Assembly: GCA_010015655.1 (NCBI GenBank) | Contig: ML976705.1 | Coordinates: 132,717-196,716, forward strand | Length of the DNA stretch: 64,000 bases | DNA from: Bimuria novae-zelandiae CBS 107.79 | Taxonomy: Eukaryota > Ascomycota > Dothideomycetes > Pleosporales > Didymosphaeriaceae | Direction of reading: 5' to 3' | The notes under the pieces: model-generated | Seen by the model: the letters and a program-made list of their open reading frames with translations, nothing else | What the model was told of the DNA's origin: nothing | Databases searched by the model: none | Program-made: the position numbers and the translations under genes | Shown: positions 58,601-64,000 of the stretch, piece by piece | Layout: each line of letters opens with the position of its first letter | Numbering within the stretch: position 1 is the first letter of the stretch

Positions 58601-60818
58601 AACTAGGGTAGTCTTAAAATCACGTCGTGATTGGCTTCCTTAATAATATTAAAGGTAATCGATTCCTAGTGTCTATAGATCGTAAGGGTAGTTTTAACCT
58701 TATATTTAATCGTTGCTTTGCCGGGCATTAGTTATCCATTCGCGACATAGATAGCATAGGGTATAGCCTTCTTACGCTTATAGAGTCCTGCTCTATTAAG
58801 TGCTTTTCTTAATATATAGCTTTCCTGTGCTTCTAAGTCTAGCATGGCTTTTATCCATGTTTCTTTAAGCTATACTGGTAGCTTGATTAATGCCTAACTA
58901 TTTATAGCATTTAGTTCTCTGAAGGCGTCTTCCCTTTTGAGCCTAGGTCTAAAAAAGACATCTTTTCTATAGGTAGCTTTGTGGGATTAAGGTGTCCTTC
59001 CTTCTTCTTCTCCTAAGGCTGCTGCTGGCCCTTTTCTAGGAGAGCTTCACCGTCTTCTTCCTTCGTTACCGTTTCAATCCTAAGGGTTGTAGTCCCTTTT
59101 AGTATGCGATTAAACCTATGCTTTTTCTTTTACTCTTTATATTCCTTATAATTAGGGTGTAAGCATGTTTGCCATTTGTCGGATGCGTATTTTCTATTAA
59201 CTAGTAGCAATATTGCTTAGTTTAGCGCTTAGTTAAGGTGTAGAAAGTATCGCTTTTCACGTTTATCCTAAAGGTGAACGTTATAATGGGCGATAGGGTA
59301 GTTAAACTACTCCTATTTGTATCGTTAGTACGTTCGGGGAAAGTAGCTATATTCCTTAGCTTAGTAATAAATGGTACATTAATCTTCTCCGCAGAGGGTC
59401 TATTGTATAGTCTTATGCGTAGGGTTACGGTGGTCCAAGTCGTACTGTGGTTTGTAGTTTGGGTTTTTGTTTGGGTATTTCTTCTTGGGGTCTTCGTGGG
59501 CGTAGCGGTGATCTGCCATTTCTCTTGCTGCCTTACTGACTAGGTCGGGTTGGTAAGCATGAAAAAATGCTTCTGCATAGTCTTGTCGTTCTACCGCTGT
59601 AAACCTGAAGTCTCCTTCTCGAGGTTGGTGTTTTTCTAAGAAGTCGAAAACATTCGTTATCTTGCTAGTAATAGGTTTATTCTAGCTAGGGTGAGGTGTA
59701 GGAGATTAAGGCATTAGCTTTATCTCTTCCTTGTCCGAACCTTCGTATGCATCCTTGTAGAGTCGCAAGTTAGGCAAGTCTAATCGCTCTAAGTCCTTGT
59801 TTAGGATGTTGGATTGCTTAATAGAGGGTATTACCTGCCATTCTTCGTCGGTTACTTCTGTGTTATTAACGATAAGTACGTTTAACTATTTAATAATCTT
59901 GTTCTTAGATCTGCAGTTCCTGGCGATGTGGCCTAGTTTGCTACATGTGAAGCATTTACGCGTCTTGGTCCCCTATTATTAGGTTCTATCTAAGATACGT
60001 TAGTTAGGCTTTTAGAAGCCTATAGCCTTTCCTGTTCCCTTTTCTAGGTTATTAAACTAGATATCTTCTATAGGTTAGGGTCTGTAGTAGTTGCGTTGCT
60101 GGCGTCGAGGTGTTTTCGGCGGCGCTCTGTAGACTATAGGTGCCTGTTGTTTAAAACTAACGTTCCTCGGGTTCTTGCGTAGCTCTTCTTGCAATGCAAA
60201 CCATTCCCTATTAATGCGGATAGTCTCTTTGTATAGTTCTTCTAAGGTCTCTATTTTTGCACTACTGCGTAGGAGTTCTTCGCGCACATTGCGTTTAAGG
60301 CCTTGTTTATACATCGTTTTAAGAGATTTATCCTCCTAGTTGAGTTGCACGGCGTACTTGCGGAATTTAGCTATATACTTGGCTGCGGATTATTACTATT
60401 AGATTGTCTAGATCGCTTGCTTAGCGATAGCGGTTTTATTAGCAATTCTAAATATCTGTTAGAGGCATTTCTTAAAGTTGGCGTAGTCCTTAATAATATT
60501 AATAGCATCTTTGTTGCGGTTAATATAGTCTTTATCCTCGTTGTCGTGATCTATGTTTAGGTACTTAACTAAGTAGGGATAGATCTATTCTTTAGCGCTT
60601 CCTCGCATGTAAGTTGCTACGAAGATAACCTTCTTCTTGTCTTTAAGGTCTTGGTTCTAGTCGAAGAAGTAGAGGTCTAGCTGTAAAAGCTAAGTATCAA
60701 GGAGGGTACGATTACTATTATATAAGTCGGGTTTGTGCGCCTTGTTCTTGCCATCCCCTATAGGGGTGACATGGTTGTCCGAAGCCATGGAAGAGTTAGG
60801 GGTCCTGTTAGTATTCAT
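55700..60818 (-). pseudogene. Gypsy-2 gag-pol, nearly complete, RIP-inactivated
   Basis: Starts at ATG 60818-60816 (MNTNRTPNSSMASDNHV). A gag core lies near 60075-60310 (RNVREELLRSSAKIETLEEL), then a zinc knuckle CFTCSKLGHIARNCRSK near 59960-59905, all ligands kept. Protease follows; reverse transcriptase has an intact YMDD (57784-57795, AYMDDILVYSKN); RNase H near 57400-57190 has RIEIDASNLAIGAYAKQE and DKELYAIV. An integrase zinc finger CADCQQNKHATY lies near 56720 and the integrase core near 56650-56300 (DRDKLFTLNY, PQTDGQTERTNQTIKTYLRI). A chromodomain-like tail YLHLEDTWEPE-type lies near 55770. Stops are scattered TAA/TAG. The most legible Gypsy copy in the window. Confidence 0.88.
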
Positions 60819-60835
60819 GTTAAGGGTGTTTAAAA

Positions 60836-61294
60836 TGTTAAGTCCTAGAAGGATAGCTAATCCCTATAGGGGTAAGGTTGGTTCTCGGGCAGGAATACTT
60901 GGTAGGACGAGAGAAGGGTGTAGTGATAGCCTGCGCTTATTACTAGGGCGTTAGTATTAAAGGTGTGTACAGCATAATTAAATTAATAAAGTTACTTACT
61001 TAGATCTAAACGATAGATTGATAAACAAGGTTGAACACGAATGCCATAAGGGTATTTGTGTCAGGTTATATACAAGAGGATTATGGGTTACCGTCCACCT
61101 ATCTTTCTGCCATCCTATCTTTCTGGTGGATGGTCGTGTCATCCATGGATGGTATACCGTCCATGATCTTGGCTGGATGGTATGTCTTGGCTGGATGGTA
61201 CATCACGTGATCTCGGTTGCGCAACCCCACCAAGTGTCACCCCCGCTGAGGGCCCGTTGGTCCTCCGCGTCCCATACATGTTCAGATCCTAACA
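60836..61294 (-). repeat. 5' LTR of Gypsy-2
   Basis: 459 bp direct repeat of 54751-55209. The outer half (61020-61294) is less mutated than in the partner. Confidence 0.93.
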
Positions 61295-61356
61295 TGTAGA
61301 ATCGCGGTTTGAGAGTTGCGCCATATTGTATCAGTCGGGGCAGTGAGACTCTTAAT

Positions 61357-61527
61357 TGTTAGATGGTATGATAAGTAGATATTAATGCAACTTGATAGTA
61401 TTTATTGTTTTTTTTTGTATTCTCCACTGTGTTCAGTTGGTTTCGGATATTTTGCTAGTGTGCCAAGCCAAGTGGTCCCTGCTCGATTGTACAGATCTGA
61501 CCTCACCGCAGCTTATTCTATCTGACA
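61357..61527 (-). repeat. 5' LTR of Copia-1
   Basis: 171 bp, TGTTAGATGGTATG...CTATCTGACA, next to the GTAGC duplication. Only 62 bp of Copia-1 leader separates it from Gypsy-2. Confidence 0.9.
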
Positions 61528-61657
61528 GTAGCTAGCCGCATAAAAAATTCCACGCCAGCGCCTTACCATAACCGTCCGAGATCACGAAATGAGATTGCGG
61601 CCACCGAACAGGCCCTAAAGTGTCTGATGTCGTTCCGTTGAACCTGGGATCCTCACA

Positions 61658-61674
61658 CCTAACCCTAACCTATT
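61658..61674. repeat. Telomere-like interstitial tract (right part)
   Basis: CCTAACCCTAACCTATT directly follows the solo LTR and continues the tract interrupted at 46327. It includes the right CCTAA duplication. Confidence 0.6.
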
Positions 61675-61790
61675 TACTAGCCTACTTCTTATAACTATTA
61701 TAGATGATATTTTATAAAGCTAAAATATAAGCTAAATTTAGCCTTTAATGTAAAAATTGCCTGCTAAGTAGTAGCTAATTAAAGAACATA

Positions 61791-61993
61791 ACGTGTTCCA
61801 CCACTTAGCGACGCACCCTACTAAAACCGCTCCCAAGCTTTTTTTAATCAATCATAACTCCACGCCAATGCTCTTAATCACCTTTAGAAAAAGGTAGAGT
61901 TACTCTAACTGTAGATGCTATCTACAAATACCAATTTTTGAAAGCTCACAACACTGATTTTGGTGAGGTGCGCCGCTGAGTGGTGGAACACGT
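61791..61993. mobile_element. MITE with TA duplication
   Basis: 203 bp flanked by TA (61789-61790 and 61994-61995). Terminal inverted repeats ACGTGTTCCACCACTTAGCG and ACGTGTTCCACCACTCAGCG, continuing to CGCACC. Non-coding. The first four bases ACGT are shared with the pogo-B TIR, but the rest differs. Light RIP. Confidence 0.88.
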
Positions 61994-62746
61994 TATTTTA
62001 TTTGGTTATTAAGCAGAATATCGTTATCAGGAGAGAGCCAAGCCACTGTATCATGGGTTCATGTCTGGTCCCTGCATGGTTCCGACCGCCCCGCAGTGCA
62101 AGCTTTTGTTGCGCAACGCTCCTGTTACTTATCAACAGCTGGTTCGCGACTAGTATCTACGCCAACGGTGTTTGGATCCGAGCCGCGCACACATCATGGC
62201 CTCAACGACTATCCATGTTGGACCTCGATTTTGCGCGAGTCGGGGCAGGCCTAGGCTTGGATTCGATAACGTATATGAGTAGGACGTGGCCAACTATCAG
62301 CACAAGCACCTCGGGTGACTTTCCACGTCTCGTCTGCAGTCGCAACTAGTCATCTCATGTGATGCGGATGTCTAACAGTGCAAGTGCTCACTATCAATGC
62401 TGTCGGTCCGTTCAGGCTGCAGAACGAGTCGTGGTGCGCTTCAAGGTTTGGACAGGAGCCCCAAGCTTTGACGTCCTCTAGGAAACCCATACCTACCACC
62501 GGATTACAGCAGCTCCGTTCGCACTGTTGATTGCAGCGCGACTTCTACATGAGATTGGCTGGTCATGCCAAAAATCAGTTCTTCTACGTCGTCTCGCAGT
62601 GGTACTGCCCTTGAGCTTGCGCAAGTTAACAGAACCTTGCGTTGTGCATCGAGATCTGCATGCCCCTGGGCGCTAAATAGTCCCGCTAGGTGGCATCGGT
62701 GCTACTCTTCCACGTGGTAGCGTATGACCGAAAGTACAAGGGGGTA
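61994..62746. other. GC-normal island between transposons
   Basis: About 750 bp of ordinary composition with abundant CA and TG, framed by a MITE on the left and a pogo-C-like fragment on the right. The longest open frame begins inside the MITE, and no domain or splice-linked exons were recognised. It may be single-copy host DNA or a transposon type that escapes RIP. Confidence 0.4.
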
Positions 62747-63744
62747 CTCGCCCCACACCCCAACCGGAGGTTGGCCCTGCGCAGCCCAACGTAACTTCGC
62801 AGCCCAACGTAACTTTGTATAGAGAATCGAAATTAATCCAGTCTTTTGACAGCGTAGACTTCAATTATATAGGCTAATATATAGTGGAGTTGGTGTAGCA
62901 AGTAGGGCAGGATCTACAGTTATCTCTCTAAGAGATAGGACCTATTAAGGCTAATTTTATAGGCTCTGCAAGTAGGCGTCCTTATACGTTTTTATAGCTT
63001 TTTAAGTAACCTTTTAAGCCTTAAGCTTTACATATTAATTAATTACTTATCGCGCTGCTTTAACGGTTACTATACTACCTTTTTATACTAGCCTTTTATC
63101 TTTAATCTACCTTTTTTAGCGTTGTTAAGCTGCTGCGGTAATATCTATAAGGTCGCGCTAGGCCAGCGCGAGACTATCGATTAGCAATTACGAGCTTTCT
63201 AGGAATTTTATAAGCCTCCTGCTTGATATATTGCTTCTCTCTAGGGCGCGCGACATTTTTTGATGCTGCCGCTGATATGCTATAGGTGTATTGGCGATAG
63301 GGCTCGAATCAACAGCGGATAGAACTAATAGGGATGGCGTCCAAATAGGTACTGACAGCTTTATGTAAACAAGCTCTAGATTAAATAGAAAGATCCTAGC
63401 TTTCTCCTAGGCGCTTAGGATTATGCTGCGCTTAAATATATCTATCTTAATCCTATGGATCGCATGTAGAAATTCGACTTTGTTAAAGTCTGTGTAGCCA
63501 GTTCGGGTGGCCATCTCTATAGCCTTTTTATAATTCTGTTTTAATGGCTGAAAACAGACGACGTCTAGAGGCTGCAGATAATATAATAAATATAGTAATA
63601 GTAAGAAGGGAAGTATTTTATAATTATCGCAGAACTATATAAACTTAATAGTAAAGTAGCTACTAAATCTATTAAATATAAGTAATTACTATGCGCCTTT
63701 CTGGCGCGCGCGCGTTTGTATTTTAAAGAACTTTAGCTACTTTA
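62747..63744 (-). mobile_element. Pogo-C-like transposon fragment
   Basis: Starts after TA (62745-62746) with a diverged pogo-C TIR (CTCGCCCCACACCCCAACCG, then CTGCGCAGCCCAACGTAACT). On the minus strand it encodes the transposase C-terminal half: LDVVCFQPLKQNYKKAIEMA (third catalytic Asp intact), FNKVEFLHAIHRIKIDIFKR and the charged tail ending ISLYN. It is cut by the LTR beginning at 63745; the rest may continue beyond the window. RIP is present but lighter than at 30-32 kb. Confidence 0.85.
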
Positions 63745-64000
63745 TATTAGGATCTAAACATGTATAGGACGCGGAGGACTAACGGGCCTTTAGTGGGGGT
63801 GACACCCAGCGGGGTTGCGCAACCGAGGTCACGTGATGTACCATCCAGCCAAGACAACACCAGCCATGGATGGCGACACCAGCCATGGATGGCAACAAGA
63901 CCTTGGATGGTACAGAAATCCTTATGTATATAAACCCACACGAATACCCTTATGGCATTCGTGTTCAACCTGTTTATCAATCTATCGTTTGGATCTGACT
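63745..64000 (+). repeat. LTR of a Gypsy-2-family element, cut by the window edge
   Basis: Begins TATTAGGATCTAAACATGTA and continues GACGCGGAGGACTAACGGGC, the reverse-orientation match of the Gypsy-2 LTRs. Holds GGTCACGTGATGTACCATCC and a direct repeat of ACACCAGCCATGGATGGC (near 63868-63892). Ends mid-LTR at GTTTGGATCTGACT. Little mutated. Whether it is a 5' LTR or a solo LTR cannot be seen. Confidence 0.85.

Larger units (their letters stand above)
54751..61294 (-). mobile_element. Gypsy-2: complete Ty3/Gypsy LTR retrotransposon
   Basis: 6544 bp with 459 bp LTRs (54751-55209 and 60836-61294, TGTTAAGTCCTAGAAGGATA...TTCAGATCCTAACA) and a perfect TGTAG duplication (54746-54750 and 61295-61299). 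The polypurine tract lies at 55210-55226 (TCACCTCCCCTCTTCCA on the plus strand), so the element reads on the minus strand. It lies inside the Copia-1 leader region. The youngest full LTR element in the window by nesting, with moderate RIP. Confidence 0.95.
49870..61527 (-). mobile_element. Copia-1: Ty1/Copia LTR retrotransposon containing Gypsy-2
   Basis: 171 bp LTRs at 49870-50040 and 61357-61527 (AGATGGTATGATAAGTAGAT...CTTATTCTATCT). Perfect duplications GTAGC flank the pair (49865-49869 and 61528-61532). The sequence next to the left LTR, TAAAGGGGTG on the minus strand, is a polypurine tract, so the element is on the minus strand. The interior, without Gypsy-2, is about 4.8 kb plus a short leader, with Copia gene order. 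Confidence 0.9.
46731..61615 (+). mobile_element. PIF/Harbinger DNA transposon with nested LTR elements
   Basis: The ends GGGCCTGTTCGGTGCCGTAA (left) and GGGCCTGTTCGGTGGCCGCA (right, complement) form an inverted repeat of about 25 bp that continues to ATCTCA. The flanking 3 bp duplication is TAA (46728-46730 and 61616-61618). Without its insertions the element is about 3.05 kb. It encodes the two divergent proteins of PIF/Harbinger elements, a DDE nuclease on the plus strand and a Myb/SANT-like protein on the minus strand. TIR, TSD length and gene pair all agree. Confidence 0.88.
46328..61657 (-). mobile_element. Solo LTR (Gypsy-1-related family), split by the Harbinger element
   Basis: Reverse orientation. 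The left part 46328-46730 begins TGTTAAGCCCTTCGGGATAG, the mirror of the tail shared by Gypsy-1 LTRs. The right part 61619-61657 ends GGGATCCTCACA. Together they make about 442 bp. Flanking duplications CCTAA (46323-46327 and 61658-61662) are perfect and lie in the telomere-like tract. Contains GGTCACGTGACC and GGGATCCCATGG palindromes. No internal region remains. Confidence 0.85.

Noticed and set aside
61960..62349. 129-codon frame in the GC-normal island
   Set aside because: It starts inside the MITE end and shows no domain; alternative frames are comparably open over parts of the stretch.

Overview
The window looks like a filamentous ascomycete chromosome, most likely a dothideomycete (inference). 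The evidence is spliced genes with 47-221 bp GT-AG introns, a Gal4-type Zn2Cys6 regulator, fungal F-box and C2H2 families, and a large AT-rich block of transposons mutated in the style of repeat-induced point mutation (RIP). In that block CpA/TpG is scarce and TpA abundant, most stop codons sit where CAA or CAG would be expected, and CpG is largely kept.

Positions 1-17,335 have normal base composition and few genes. They hold the 5' part of an O-methyltransferase gene cut by the window edge (1-435), a decayed F-box gene (1538-3098), a 231 bp foldback MITE (3254-3484), an intact DAL81/TamA-like Zn2Cys6 regulator (7955-10317), a decayed C2H2 zinc-finger gene (12366-14242) and an intact three-exon CKS1 gene (15900-16327). 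The long stretches between show nothing I can name.

Positions 17,336-64,000 are a nested transposon block, and most insertions can be dated relative to each other from target-site duplications (TSDs). (a) Pogo-A is interrupted by a 3.7 kb LTR element (TSD TAGAG). (b) Gypsy-1 (22273-33549) is interrupted by pogo-B, by pogo-C (which carries its own 266 bp terminal-inverted-repeat insert) and by a solo LTR (TSD GCCAT). (c) Gypsy-0 (33550 to about 45.5 kb) is interrupted by Copia-2 (36141-43907), which is interrupted by pogo-D. (d) A telomere-like tract holds a solo LTR (TSD CCTAA), which holds a PIF/Harbinger element (TSD TAA), which holds Copia-1 (TSD GTAGC), which holds Gypsy-2 (TSD TGTAG). 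The same Harbinger element also carries a 161 bp solo LTR (TSD TAAAT) at its first catalytic Asp codon. (e) The right edge has a Tc1/mariner-type MITE, a GC-normal island, a pogo-C-like fragment and the start of another Gypsy-2-family LTR.

The most interesting signal is an antisense reading frame lying between pol and the 3' LTR in all three Gypsy elements. Each shows a Zn2Cys6-like cysteine pattern (CX2CX6CX8CX2CX6-7C), and in two of them a helix-rich tail follows. In the two heavily mutated copies most cysteine codons have become Tyr codons by the expected G-to-A change. The frame has kept its place and spacing across diverged elements, so it looks like a real accessory gene of this retrotransposon lineage.
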